Shown here one piece after another: positions 10,427 through 21,691 of a stretch of 64,000 nucleotides of DNA; position 1 is the stretch's first letter; each line of letters opens with the position of its first letter. Source of the DNA: Boesenbergia rotunda. Taxonomy: Eukaryota; Streptophyta; Magnoliopsida; Zingiberales; Zingiberaceae. Made by a program: the position numbers and the translations under genes. The stretch is taken from NCBI GenBank assembly GCA_024364735.1, contig JAGFNQ010005186.1, positions 62,001-126,000 on the forward strand, in the 5' to 3' direction. Under the pieces are notes generated by a model. It was not told the DNA's origin, did not search any database, and saw only the letters and a list, made by a program, of their open reading frames with translations.

Positions 10427-12674
10427 TGTTTGGACCGGGTGCATGTTGACAAGGATACGGGTTCGTAAAATTTTAAATTTTTACGTGCAGCGGAAGAATT
10501 AGCATAAAATAATTTCTCAAATTATTTTAATCATGTATCTAGCATGTAACCTTATGATGTGTGGACATGATCATAAATTAAAACTTTGTGAAAAAATAAA
10601 CTAATTTACTTTGTACCTCACGTAACTCGAAGAAAGGGACGAGATCCAACCGTAGCGTCCCTTGGAAGCTCCGCCTCTATTCGCGTCCACGCCGAGTTCT
10701 CTTCGGGATGACTTCGCAAAGCCACGAGTTTTGTGTCGACGAGAACTACTAGATTCTCCAAAGACACAACTAGAATATCAAGAGAGAAGAAAGAAAACTA
10801 ACCACCAAGTAACGGAATCAAAATTCCGGGAAAGGAAGGAAGGAGTCGCGATCCGCTTCTTCTTCTTCTTCGGCACGAACTTGGTGGAGGAAACTCACGG
10901 GCACCCTAGGTGCTTGCGCCGGCCCTAGGTGAGGAGAGAGAGCCGGCCCTAGAGAGGGAAAGGGCGCCGACCCTAGAGAGAGAGAGAGTTAGAGAGAGAG
11001 AGAGAGAGAGTTAATCTCTTGATCAATCTCTTAAGGAAATCAAGCCTAGCCTTGGTTCCTTTATATAGTAGCCTCTCCCTTGCCAAGTCTCCCATTTAAC
11101 GGAATTTTTCATAAGAAATTTATCCTATAAATTTTCTTTATGAATTATTCCGTTTAAACAAAGTTTTATTATAACTAATTTTATAATAAAACAAATACAT
11201 CTCTCCTTTTATTATGGAATAAATTTTACAAGAAATTTATAAATTTTCTTATTATGGAAAAATCAATTCATAATTGATTTTATAAAATTAAAATAAACCA
11301 TTCCATGGATCATTTTAATTTCCATAAAAAGGAATAAATTTCTATAAATTTCTTTATACAAATTTATTTATCCATAATTTATAAAACAAATCGCGCTAGA
11401 TTTATTTTATTAATTAAACCAATTAAATTGGTTTCTCCCAATGATGTGGCCGGCCAAACCAAAGGGGGTTGGCACCCTCTTTGGCCGGCCAAACCGAGCC
11501 GAACCGATCGCGAATTAAACTCATTTAATTCGCCCAATAAGCCTTCAAAAGACTTAGCCATTTTTAGCTTCCGTTGCGCCTCTGATTAACTCAGATTCGA
11601 CTTATTTCTCTTGATCGGAAAATCTAATTTTCAACTCATTTAAATCCCTCGGATTACTCGTAGTGCGTGTGACTAAATAGGCTTTCGATTTATGTTGGCC
11701 GTCTATAATCAACTAATTATAGAACGATCATGAGTGGCACCTAGTAGTACATCATGACCCCCAATTAATCGAAAGATCAACGGTTGACCTCAGAAGTAAT
11801 TCTGAAACCCTTCAACAGCTCTAATGAATCGTGCCCCATTCCCTTCACCATCTTATACCCACTTGGTTCAGGACATGGTCTGTGTGTGTCAGTCCCCACT
11901 AGGCTGACTACGTCACACCTAGCCCAAGTAGTGTCTTTCTCGTCCTTTGGATTTCTAATTACTCTCATGTATTTAAGAGACTCATACTCTAAACATGACA
12001 TGCTCTGGCCAGAGGCTTTGAGTAACAATCCGACGATAGGCCTGGGTATACATCTCCTCGCAAGGAGTGGTGAATCCTTTGTAGGCTGTTCAAACATCTT
12101 CGGGCACTTCGGCTTATACCCAATCATCTTGGGTCCACACCTCCTTGGAGATGCTTGCTTAAGATGTTAAAGTATAAGTCTCCATGACCAAGATGACTTG
12201 AACACCGCAAGTCAAAAGAACATCGCACTTAAGCTGCAGTAAGAACTTCACTGACATATCTATATAGATTACCATATGAAGTTTTACAGCTAGTCACTCC
12301 AATGAACTAGTTCCCTTAACTAGCATCCATGTTTATCTCCGGACATCCCAATGTCACCAGTCAGTGAGAATCAGCTGATTAGAGAATAACCCATGCTAGT
12401 CTCAACAGAATTGATAGTGTCCGTATTTTTCAATTCATCGACTAGGGATATTTTCAATACTTCACAATTGCACATGTAGAGATAATCACTAGTTGTGATC
12501 CCATCACAAATTCTCTTATGCTGTGAATTGTATTGCGGACATTCAGTAGATGAGTTTAAGATCCCAATCAAATACACAAATATATATACTCAAATAGTGA
12601 ATTTTCATTTATTAAAATAAATGTTTACAATCATAAGGCGATTGCCTTAGGACACTTCTCTCATAATACTAACA
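10427..12674 (-). mobile_element. Copia-type solo LTR, 2248 bp, in antisense gene A
   Basis: On the minus strand it begins TGTTAGTATTATGAGAGAAG and ends CCCGGTCCAAACA. The 5 bp duplication tcttc flanks it (10422-10426 and 12675-12679), and the gene A frame is continuous across it when one copy is removed. The minus-strand start followed by the word gtcctaaggcaatcgcc is typical of a widespread copia LTR type. A minus-strand TATA box (ctatataaagg) lies around 11058-11068 and an AG-rich run at 10973-11010. There is no coding capacity. Confidence 0.85.
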
Positions 12675-12679
12675 TCTTC

Positions 12680-12974
12680 TTCCAGGCCCGATTTGGCACT
12701 TCTTTCCTATCGAAACTTCTGACCTCTAACAATGGTTGGAAGGAATGATATTTCTATATTCGCCCTATCCCGAACCCGACCTGGCCGGTCGGCTTTCTGA
12801 TGAATTTTCCTTCTCCCCCACCTCTGCACTAGGACTTCCGATCTTCCCCCCGGTATCAATCCACCTTCTCCAAGATCGGGGGTCGGCATTTCCATGGGGG
12901 GCATCTGCTACACGAGGACATCCTGTCCATATTCGGGCTCAGCTAGGCACCACTTCGTTAGCCTTCTACATTCG
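12680..12974 (+). pseudogene. Antisense gene A, part 2: rest of the transposon-protein domain
   Basis: Directly continues the frame of 10034-10426. It carries the family-like words SNNGWKE (usual form SNKGWK) and FHGGHLLHEDILSIFGLS. Four in-frame stops (after GWKE, and after PPPLH, GLS and PLR) show decay. It ends at a GT donor (12975). Joining to 13034 gives a phase-1 splice in which the split codon GTC encodes Val, followed by DMMNLTAPEE, so the intron assignment is supported by reading frame on both sides. Confidence 0.7.
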
Positions 12975-13033
12975 GTAAGCTCACTATCTCCTTCTTTTTC
13001 CTTTCATGGCTTGCTGACCGTTGCTTATTTCAG
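12975..13033 (+). other. Spliceosomal intron in antisense gene A
   Basis: Starts GTAAGCTCAC and ends with a pyrimidine stretch and TTATTTCAG. The length is 59 bases, short for a plant intron. Removing it keeps the reading frame of the two exons continuous. Inferred from sequence only. Confidence 0.6.
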
Positions 13034-14082
13034 TCGACATGATGAATTTGACAGCTCCAGAGGAGGGCTTCGGCATACCTATCGCCGATCTAGAGGCTCG
13101 TTTGGTCGAGCGGCTCGTTGAGCAGGAGGAGAGTCTCCCGATTGTTGAGGCGGCACACCCTGCTTCTCCCTCGCCCGCGCTTGCTAGGGAGGAGATCTCC
13201 CGGTCGGGCTCGGAGGACGACCAACCCCACGTTCTTCGCCGAAAATGAGCACGTCGAGATGAGCCCTCGCCCTCACCAATCAATCCGGTAGAGGCCTCTT
13301 CTAGCCGTCCCAGCGGCGGGCAAGAGGGCAAGGAGCCCACCGTCGAGGCTCCTACTTCGCCGTCTCCTACACCTCGGGCGCTCTCGGAGGATCTGATCTT
13401 TCCTCGGTCGGGGAGTCCATCCCCTACCCAGTCAGGGGAGCTTGCCGAGGAGCGTCTGATGCATCTACTGCCGCCTTCATTGTCCGATCAGTCCATGATC
13501 ATGAGGGTGCCGAGCGGCATGGCCGATATACGGACGCAAGCCATCCAACTGCACGGCACGATAGCGGACCACTTTCTGTACGGTCTGCGAGAGGGCAGCT
13601 TCCGTGGACCGAGCATCCGGGCTGACAACTTCATGGCGACAGCCACCCAGTTATACCAACGCTGTTTCCAATTTTATCTTACGCTTTCTTCAGCTGAGGC
13701 GCTAACAAGTCCTTCCTCATGCCTTGTAGTTTTGGTCCACGAGTTACAGCATGTGCATGTCCATGCTGGGTCACGCCAAGGCTCAATTCCGAGCCGAATG
13801 ATGAGTGGAGTATCTAAAGGACTGACTTCGGCACACCCAGCTGGCTTCTGGTGACGCCTCTCTGAATAGCTTGTGTGTCGAAGTGATCGGCCTTCAGGAC
13901 CTACTGGACCAGGTAAAGGATCAACTGGAGACCTCCCAGGCACAGATCATCTCAGCCGATACAGCGGTGGCTCAAGTGCAACGATGGGCTGCCTAGGACG
14001 AGCACACGGAATGCCGTGCTTAGAGGATCAAGGACCGGCTACAAGAGGATCTCCAAAAGACTCAGGCCGAGCTCCACGAGGC
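13034..14082 (+). pseudogene. Antisense gene A, part 3: Ser/Pro-rich linker and coiled coil
   Basis: Opens with VDMMNLTAPEEGFG and GIPIADLEARLVERL, then a Pro/Ser/Glu-rich stretch (about 13140-13440), then a better conserved helical segment with SGMADIRTQAI and GSFRGPSIRADNFMATAT. A stop at 13246-13248 and a probable frameshift near 13740-13760 interrupt it. After the shift the frame gives heptad-like sequence with LCVEVIGLQDLLDQVKDQLE and stops at two further places. It is broken at 14082 by a solo LTR whose duplication is gaggc, and by a whole Athila element 24 bases beyond. The frame then resumes at 26042. The combination of transposon-protein domain, low-complexity linker and long coiled coil is typical of plant ORFs with this domain. 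Function is unknown. Confidence 0.62.
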
Positions 14083-15940
14083 TGTTAGTAGGAGCCCTAG
14101 AGCCAATTATGTGATGATTGACTAGGGACTTTTTGTATCATATTCTATCATTAATAAAGGCATGTTTGGTTATTATACTTACTTTATTATTCGTGCCAAA
14201 TAACTAAGTATAATAATGTCCTTGTGTAGTAGGTTCTTATCTACATTATATCGATTGGTTGAATCGATAGTGAGATAATGTAGAGAACACTACACTAAAT
14301 TATTCCTAGTCAAGCATTAATATTCAGGGACAATATTAATGCATGGAGATTAGCATGTAGGTCAATTGATGACTTGAGCTCACAAGTCATGGATATGTGA
14401 TATCAAGTTGACACATGGGTATACATTAGAGAATATGTACTGAATTGACCCGCCATGAGAAAATTTCATAGATTGTCATATGAGTATTATAAACTTTCTC
14501 ATGTGACTATTAGTATGAATAGTCCTTAGACCTGAAGTCACTACGGTTCCCTACATAAGGAGTTATGTACTTTGGTATCGTCAAACGTCACCCGTAATAG
14601 GGTGGAGTATAAAAGCGATCACTGGGTATGTAATGAATTATATGGAGGGATGTGAGTAATGTAGATGGGATCTATCCCTCCTATATGATGGGAGTGATAT
14701 CTATGGGCCCCTTGATCGAGTAGGACTACTAAAACACATGGTCATGCTCAAATGAGTCAATATGAGATATTGAGCTCATTTGTTTGAGTGAGTCTACTTG
14801 GGGATCAAGAAACACAAAGATTGATCGAGGATGATACGGTCTATGCCTCATTGGCCAATCTAGATATCAAGGATAGAAGGACAAGGTCATACGTTATCAT
14901 AGTCATGAAGGTTTAGTCGAATCTCGACTTTTCTTGTTACTTGGGTAGCAATGATGCATTGCTAGATGCCGCTCATTGCTTATGTGTCTAAAGCATTTAG
15001 GCACATTGCCGTCACGAGAACCTATTGGATCACACACTAAGGACATGATGCTTCGGGAAATCTGATCGGGAGGTCGAGTTGGGAAATCGGGAAATCTGAT
15101 CGGGAGCCCGAGTTGGGAACTCGGGAGATCTGATCGGGAGCTTGAGTTGGGGACTCGGGAGACTAGTTTGGGAGCTCGGGGCAGGAGCTCGGGAGACTCA
15201 GGTCGGGAGCTCGGGTCAGGAGCTCAAGGACTGGGTCGGGAGCTCGGCGCTCGGCAGACTGGGTCGGGAGCTTGACGCTCGGCAGACTGGGTCAGAAGCT
15301 CGGCAGACTAGGTCGGGAGCTCGGCGACTTGCTCGGCAGACATGGTCGGGAGACCTAGTCGAATGCCCGAGAGGCCCGATCGGAATTACAGGAGAAATTC
15401 ATTAAAGTGTTTAATGAAGGAAAGAGAAAAGTATCTCTTCATTGGATGAAGAGAAGTTGAAGAGTCACATGAAAAGATGTGCTCTTTATTGGCTTTAATG
15501 AAGGGAAGCCAAAGAGACAAAAGAGTCTTCGAATTCATGGGATGAGTATAAAAGTGGGTCTAGTCATTTTGAATAAAAAGTGAGAGCTTTCCCTTCTTCC
15601 CTTCCTCTCTTCTTTCTCTTCTCCCTCTTGGCCGAAACCCCTTTGGGGTTCTTGGTGGTCTTGTGAACTACCTCAAGTTACTAGCACAACTAAGGTAATT
15701 CTTCCCGAAGTTGAGAGATCGTGTCCGTGTGGATACGAATAGAGGCACGGACACTTGAACGTGCAAGAGATCCGGCTGCACTTGGACGAGCGGGATAAAC
15801 GTAAGGGCATGCTCCAAAGGTATACACTGTAGATAGATCTATTAGATAGATGAACTTCGTATGAGTTTTCTTTCGCATGGATCGCTCGAGGGATCTTGTT
15901 TCCGCTGCGCTTTGTGTTTTGTCGCCGAGAGATCCCAACA
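14083..15940 (+). mobile_element. Solo LTR, 1858 bp, probably copia
   Basis: Begins TGTTAGTAGGAGCCCTAGAG and ends GAGAGATCCCAACA. The exact duplication gaggc flanks it (14078-14082 and 15941-15945). A TATA box (tataaaa, 15547-15553) followed by a pyrimidine-rich stretch fits an LTR promoter on the plus strand. A tract at 15055-15375 repeats words such as gggagctcggg and gatcgggag in degenerate units of 15-40 bases. No gene is seen. Confidence 0.85.
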
Positions 15941-15964
15941 GAGGCGAACCAGGCTGTCGAGCCT

Positions 15965-17934
15965 TGATAAGCACCATTTTATTGATTATTTTAATTGTTA
16001 AAATCCATGTTTGACCTATGTTTTTATTGCTTAATTGTGATTTTACCCTAGGTTTTAGGATTCCCTCTTATTTTGGACTTAATTGCAAAATTACACAATT
16101 TTTGGATTATTTGGCCACTAATTTTTTGATATATTTTTGTAGGCAAGAAAGGATCCTGGACCTAGGGCATATTGGGTCATATTTGAGTCGGATGTGAACC
16201 GGATCGGATTATCAAGCTTACAAGTAATCCGGGCCGTCCGATTCAAGAGCGGCTAGATCTGAGCCATCCGGGACGATCTGAAGCAATCCGAGCTAGGGTT
16301 AGGGTTGATCAAGCCCTATAATCAAGATCTGAAGGTTTCATCCCAATCAGAGATCATCCAACCGTTGGATCAAGCAAGGAGGGCTCTAGAGCGTCCATTC
16401 ACAGATAGAGTTGATCTGGACCATCCGTTGCATATCTGGAGGATCCGAGCTACGACAAGGCAGATCCTGACCCCAGATCATCATCATAAAAGTTTGGCTC
16501 AAATCAGACCAAGATCTGCCGTTGGATTTCATCAAATCAATCACAGCCGTCCATTTTTTATTACTTAAGGAAAAATTTCCCACAGCGCACAGTGTCGCGT
16601 CCTCGCCGCAGCTCGTTTGCCTTGGTTTCATCCTCGTTTTCCTTCGTTTCTTCAGCAGTTTCTTCGTTTTGAAGGCGTGACCACCTCGATTCGAGCTCAT
16701 CCTTGAGTGACAGCAAGGAATCGGATTGAGGATTAGTTTAATTTCGGTTTTAAAAGTAGATTTCATTTCTGGCGTTAAATTCTGAAATTCTGATCAAAAT
16801 TCTGTAATTTTTCGTTTCTGAATAGTTTTTGCTTCGAATAGAGTTTTAATTCAGTGCTTTAGTTAGCTAGATTGTGTGTGTAATGAATTATGGCAATTAG
16901 ATCAGTTTATTTCGTTTCAATTTATTTCTGAAATGGGTTCCCTGTTGCGTGCCGTTTCTGAAATCGCGTATCAGTCCTATAGTTCATGCACCTTGTATCA
17001 AGTTTTGTCTAGCTTCTGAGAATCTTACCTTACTCTGGATTGGTGCACTCAACTTGAGTTCGCATATGTGTTTCTGCTCAGTTTTGAAATCTGAATTCTA
17101 TGGTTACTGAAATTGCACAGCTGATTTCTGCAATTCTGCAGATTTGGCTGTAAATTCAGGTTTTTAAAGTCCTGTTTGATCAGTCTTTTAAAGTCTGAAT
17201 GTCTTCAATTATCCTTGCATATCACTGCACTCACAGCTGTGTTTTCCAAGCATAATCGATTCGTTTCAAGTCTGAATTATCAGCTAACCCTTGGCACGGA
17301 AGCATCGGTTTTGGCACAAAAATGTTCTCTGCGTGTTAATCGGTTTTGGCACTGTTTGTATCAAGACTAAACCTATTTTTAGTATATGATTGTGCTTAAA
17401 ACCATCTCATTCACATTGGGTTGTCCTGAATTGAATTTTCAATATTACAACTAGGTTCAAGAAGCTAGTATTTGGTTTAGTCGAAACTGTCAAAATCTAT
17501 TTTGCTTCATTTGTTTTGCATTAGTATTGCCTTTAGTGGAACTTTCCAAGTTGAACATAAGCTGTAGTGAACTCTTGCATTTTGAATCAATTTAATTCCG
17601 AATTTTGCAACATTGCATTGGTTGATCTAATTGTCCCTTGGTTGAACCACTAAGTGCCGACTCCTTGTGTAGCTTCCTTAATTGAGTGGTTTGCTTTTCA
17701 TTGTTTTTCCATTTCTATTTGAAACTCAATCTGATTTTATTTGAAACCCAAAATTCACAAACGACACCTAAATACAAGCGCGAATCAAACAACGTAAACT
17801 AGCCCCGAGAAAAATACGACCTGTGGCCCCTATATTACATTTTCAGATTTTGATTGTAAAAAGGGTTTCCAGTTATTCATTTATAAATTCTAAATTTGAG
17901 GCCCACATTCGTGACACCTAGTTTGGGTCCATCA
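15965..17934 (+). repeat. 5' LTR of Athila1
   Basis: Starts TGATAAGCACCATTTT and ends GGGTCCATCA. The first part, up to about 16560, is rich in GATC and ATCCG words and is shared with the Athila2 LTR. The second part is T-rich with many ttctgaa-type words. The last 200 bases (from about 17755) hold the conserved blocks aaacgacacctaaat and cgacctgtggcccctatatt, also present in Athila2 and, more diverged, in the minus-strand element. Confidence 0.93.
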
Positions 17935-17940
17935 AATTTT

Positions 17941-17958
17941 TGGCGCCGTTGCCGGGGA
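17941..17958 (+). other. Primer-binding site of Athila1 (tRNA-Asp)
   Basis: TGGCGCCGTTGCCGGGGA, fully complementary to the 3' end of plant tRNA-Asp including the CCA tail, six bases after the LTR. Confidence 0.92.
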
Positions 17959-18103
17959 ACTGTTAGTTGACTTGTTTGATTTTTGCTTGTGCACTTATTT
18001 CATATCATTCTTGATTTGCTTTTGTGCTTATTGCTATATCTTTGGATTTGATTTTATTTGTTTTATCTGTTTATCTACTTTTACTGCGATTTGTTTTGTT
18101 TTT

Positions 18104-21100
18104 ATGACCAGGTCTTTAGGTGCTGAATTAGAAGATTTCGATCCTGAGATTGAGAGGACTTTCAGAGTCAGGAGGAGTCAGGCCATTCTTTCTGAGACTA
18201 CAGATATTCCTCCACTACAGACTATCAGCACTCACTCAGGCATTGACATGGCAGACCACCAGAGAACCATGAAGGAGCTCGCAGCACCAGATGCTGCATT
18301 TCAGTACTCCAGCATAGCATATCCAGAGCTGGCAGGGGATTTTGAGCTCAGATCTGGACTCATTAATTTGCTACCCAAATTTCAAGGATTATCTGGAGAG
18401 GATCCAAATAGGCACCTGCACGAATTCCATGTTGTATGCTCCACTATGAAGCCTCAGGGTATTTCTGAAGAAGACATCAAGCTGAGAGCTTTTCCCTTCA
18501 CATTGACAGGAGCAGCAAAAGACTGGTTTTATTATCTGCCTATAGGACATGTGTCTAGTTGGATCGCTATGAAGAAGGCATTTTTGGAAAAGTACTTCCC
18601 AGCCTCCAGGACAGCTATAATCAGAAAAAGCATATGTGGGATTCAGCAAGTGGTGGGTGAGACATTGTATGACTACTGGGAGAGATTTAACAAGCTGTGT
18701 TCAAGTTGCCCCCAGCATCAGATTAGTGAGCAGCTTTTGATTCAGTACTTTTATGAGGGACTCTTACAGATGGATAGGACTTTAATTGATGCTGCAGCTG
18801 GAGGGGCCTTGGTCAACAAAACACCACATCAAGCTAGGGAGTTAATTTCTAATATGGCTGAGAATTCCCAACAATTTGGAAGCAGAGCTTTGACCACCAG
18901 AGGAGTTGGTGAAGTTCAGATAGTTTCTAGTGATCAGAAGGAGATTAAGACTGCATTGATGGAGCTCACCTCGGCTGTTAAGCAAATTGAATTAAACATG
19001 GCAAGACAAAATTCAACTCCGTCAGTACCTCCACAATCTAATCAAGTGGTGAGTGTGTGTGGCATTTGCTCTAGTCAAGAGCACACTTCAGACTCATGCC
19101 CTACCCTCCAACAGGACGAGACAGTAGCAGCATTAGTAAGAGGACAATTTCAAGCAAGAAACAATCCTTATTCCTCTACTTACAACCCTGGGTGGAGGGA
19201 TCATCCAAATTTGAGGTATGGAAATTCTTTCTACCAACAAGGCCCTCAACCACAGCCCTCACAGCCACCCCAACCAATCTTCCAGCAAGTTCAGCAACAA
19301 CAACCACAATCACAGCACCAAAATCGAAGTTTTCAGCCCCTAAATCAGCACTTCCAGCAACCATTTCAGCAGCCATTGCAAGGGTTTCAACAAGGTTTTC
19401 AAGGGAATATGAATTATCCACAACCATATCAACCTCTACAGCAGCAAGTTCAACAATCACAGCAAAATTTCCAGCCTTGGAACTCAAGTTTTCAGCCCCA
19501 AAACCAAGAATTTCAGCCCAATCAATTTCAATCTCCACAACAACCATGTCAAATGCAAAATCAAAATTTTCAAGGCTGTAATTCTCAGCAAATTCAACCC
19601 ACATTCCAACCTACTTTTCAGCAAAGTCAACAGCAATTTCAGAACTCCAATCAGCCCCAACAGCCCCAATTCCAACAATTACAACAAGATGATATCATTG
19701 GAGCTATACAAAACCTCGGAAGGCAGATGGGACAATTGGCTAATGATGTGAATCAACTTAAGGCTCAAGGATCAAGCCAACTACCTTCCCAAGCTGTTCC
19801 CAACCCAAAGGGAAATGTTAGCGCAATTTATTTGAGGAGTGGGAAGGTGGCATCAACTCAAAATGACCCAAGAGCTGAATTTTCTGAAAACAGGGCAGCA
19901 TGTTCATTTCCAGCCCAAATCAGTGCCGAAACCACTCCAAATTCAGTGGAAACCAACCCTATCTCGTGCCCAACTCCCTCCTCAAGCAATTCCCCAATTT
20001 TGGTGGAAAACGGAGAAGAAATCAGTGGCGAGACAGATTTTACAGCGGTTCCAAAAAACAGGGCAGCAGCTCACAATTCAGCCCTTCCATCTTCGATTCA
20101 AGAGGAAGAATTTAGAGTGCCCTTGCCTTTTCCAAATGGGAGAACTCCTACCAAAAGACACGTGGAGGAGGAGAAAACCAAAGAGTACAATGAACTGGTA
20201 AAACTCTTTAGTAAAGTTGAAATTAATGTACCCTTGCTGACAATGATTAAACAGGTTCCTAAGTACGCAGAATTTTTGAAAGACCTTTGTATTAACAAGA
20301 GGAAGCTTAAGGAAAATGAATTGGTCAGCATGGGGAAGAATGTCTCATCACTCATCCATGCCATACCTCAGAAATGTGAAGACCCTGGCATGTTCACTGT
20401 ATCTTGTGAGATAGGAAGCACCACGCTACATGATGCTATGCTTGATTTGGGAGCTTCTATTAATGTCATGCCCAGGACGGTCTTCGAAATGCTTGGCATT
20501 GGTCCTCTACAGCCCACGGGATTTGTGATTCAGCTAGCAGACCGGAGTCAGACCCGCCCGGCAGGGGTTATTGAAGATGTGTTGGTTAAAGTGAAGGAGT
20601 TGATTTTCCCTGCGGATTTCTACATTCTAGACATGGAGGGAGAGTACCTTGCACGTAGATCCCCACTCATCCTTGGAAGGCCTTTTCTGAAGACTGCTAA
20701 AACTAAAATTGATGTATATGCTGGCACCCTTTCGATGGAGGTGGGAGATACAGTAGTCCAGTTTAGCATTTTCGACGCCATGAAGGACCCTAGGGGAGAT
20801 CACTCTATTCTGAGCATAGACACATCAGATGAGACTGTTGAGGCACAGATCATTGATGACGATGGTACATTTGACATAGTGGGAGGAGAGTTGATTTCAG
20901 AGGAGACTTTACCTGATTTTTCTTATTTTGTATTTTGTGATGATATTGTTCTTGATAGCCCTAATCTTTTTAATAAGGTTGTTGCAGGTATTGCTAAGGA
21001 GGCATGCACAGGAGATTATTCTATAGGTGTAGGGGATTGCACAGAGCCCCAGGGACCACCACCATTTCCAGAAAGTGTAGGGACTTGCATGATTGGAGCA

Positions 21101-21691
21101 AGTACCCAAGGATCACCTATTCTAGTTGATTGCCCACCAGATTTTGAGCCTGAGATGGAGGTATTTCTTATAGACCCGACAGACATTTTTCAGCATGATC
21201 AGGTAAGTATTTCTTCTTTTCCTTTAGAAAATCTCAGACCCAGAATTGATGTTATTGGTTGTGACACATTGCTTGATACATGCTTGATAGAGAATAATTG
21301 TGATATTTCAATTGAAGAGCCAAAAATTGATTTCTTTATTTGTGAAGAGTTCCTGGATGCAAATTTTGTAGGAAATAAATGCGAAAAATTTATTGAGGCA
21401 CCAAGAATTGATTTTATTGGATGTGATACATTTTTGGATACATTTTATACAAAAACTGATATTGTTTCATTTCTTTCATACCTTGCAGGACCCCAAAGAC
21501 TTCTGGAATGGATGCTTCATCTGAATAGACTTAAACCTCCTGGAAGGCGTTCCAAAAAGAATAAAGAGGGAGTAGACTTTACTTTAATTCGAAAAACTCC
21601 ACTTCTTAAATGGGTCTTGTATCTAAATAACCTTAGGCCACCTGAACAGATTGCTGTACAGTCCAAGTGTGGGGGGAGCGATGCACCGTGA
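18104..21691 (+). CDS. gag-pro: Athila1 gag-protease polyprotein with acidic C-terminal tail
   Basis: An intact ORF of about 1195 codons. The start is taken at MTRSLG because the minus-strand relative shares it; the frame is open further upstream (ATG at 17972), but that part is only the T-rich leader. Residue positions from 18104: acidic N-terminus with DFDPEIERTFR; gag capsid about 80-260, with GAAKDWFYYLP and GETLYDYWERFNKLC; CCHC knuckle CGICSSQEHTSDSC near 320; a Gln-rich linker about 370-560; a conserved pre-protease block with LTMIKQVPKYAEFLKDLC; protease with DLGASINVMP near 780 and PLILGRPFL. After the protease, where RT would be expected, comes an acidic tail with IGVGDCTEPQG, three 27-residue repeats (21239-21481) and two W-x-L-x-LN-x-L-x-PP motifs. 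A third such motif lies after the stop in another frame. Intactness agrees with the young LTRs. Confidence 0.9.
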   Translation: MTRSLGAELEDFDPEIERTFRVRRSQAILSETTDIPPLQTISTHSGIDMADHQRTMKELAAPDAAFQYSSIAYPELAGDFELRSGLINLLPKFQGLSGEDPNRHLHEFHVVCSTMKPQGISEEDIKLRAFPFTLTGAAKDWFYYLPIGHVSSWIAMKKAFLEKYFPASRTAIIRKSICGIQQVVGETLYDYWERFNKLCSSCPQHQISEQLLIQYFYEGLLQMDRTLIDAAAGGALVNKTPHQARELISNMAENSQQFGSRALTTRGVGEVQIVSSDQKEIKTALMELTSAVKQIELNMARQNSTPSVPPQSNQVVSVCGICSSQEHTSDSCPTLQQDETVAALVRGQFQARNNPYSSTYNPGWRDHPNLRYGNSFYQQGPQPQPSQPPQPIFQQVQQQQPQSQHQNRSFQPLNQHFQQPFQQPLQGFQQGFQGNMNYPQPYQPLQQQVQQSQQNFQPWNSSFQPQNQEFQPNQFQSPQQPCQMQNQNFQGCNSQQIQPTFQPTFQQSQQQFQNSNQPQQPQFQQLQQDDIIGAIQNLGRQMGQLANDVNQLKAQGSSQLPSQAVPNPKGNVSAIYLRSGKVASTQNDPRAEFSENRAACSFPAQISAETTPNSVETNPISCPTPSSSNSPILVENGEEISGETDFTAVPKNRAAAHNSALPSSIQEEEFRVPLPFPNGRTPTKRHVEEEKTKEYNELVKLFSKVEINVPLLTMIKQVPKYAEFLKDLCINKRKLKENELVSMGKNVSSLIHAIPQKCEDPGMFTVSCEIGSTTLHDAMLDLGASINVMPRTVFEMLGIGPLQPTGFVIQLADRSQTRPAGVIEDVLVKVKELIFPADFYILDMEGEYLARRSPLILGRPFLKTAKTKIDVYAGTLSMEVGDTVVQFSIFDAMKDPRGDHSILSIDTSDETVEAQIIDDDGTFDIVGGELISEETLPDFSYFVFCDDIVLDSPNLFNKVVAGIAKEACTGDYSIGVGDCTEPQGPPPFPESVGTCMIGASTQGSPILVDCPPDFEPEMEVFLIDPTDIFQHDQVSISSFPLENLRPRIDVIGCDTLLDTCLIENNCDISIEEPKIDFFICEEFLDANFVGNKCEKFIEAPRIDFIGCDTFLDTFYTKTDIVSFLSYLAGPQRLLEWMLHLNRLKPPGRRSKKNKEGVDFTLIRKTPLLKWVLYLNNLRPPEQIAVQSKCGGSDAP
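21203..21488 (+). other. Possible retained intron spanning the 27-residue repeats, Athila1
   Basis: CAG|GTAAGTATTTCTTC at 21200-21216 matches the plant donor consensus and TACCTTGCAG|G ends at 21488. The same pair brackets the repeat block in Athila2 (56568-57213). Both would-be introns have a length of 1 modulo 3 (286 and 646 bases), so splicing would shift the frame and end the protein after about 12 codons in both elements. Confidence 0.4.

Noticed and set aside
11777..12170. Overlapping open frames on both strands of 116-128 codons within the copia solo LTR
   Set aside because: No domain; they lie inside a delimited LTR, in a stretch common to this LTR type.
16305..16568. An 87-codon open frame present at the same place in all four Athila1 and Athila2 LTRs (16305, 24407, 52924, 60605)
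   Set aside because: It has no ATG start, overlaps another open frame on the opposite strand, and its conservation is explained by the shared LTR sequence. I see no domain.
17972..18103. Hydrophobic, Phe/Cys-rich N-terminal extension of the Athila1 ORF that could be read as a signal peptide
   Set aside because: It is the translation of a T-rich leader after the PBS. The related minus-strand element shares the internal MTR start but not a similar extension.
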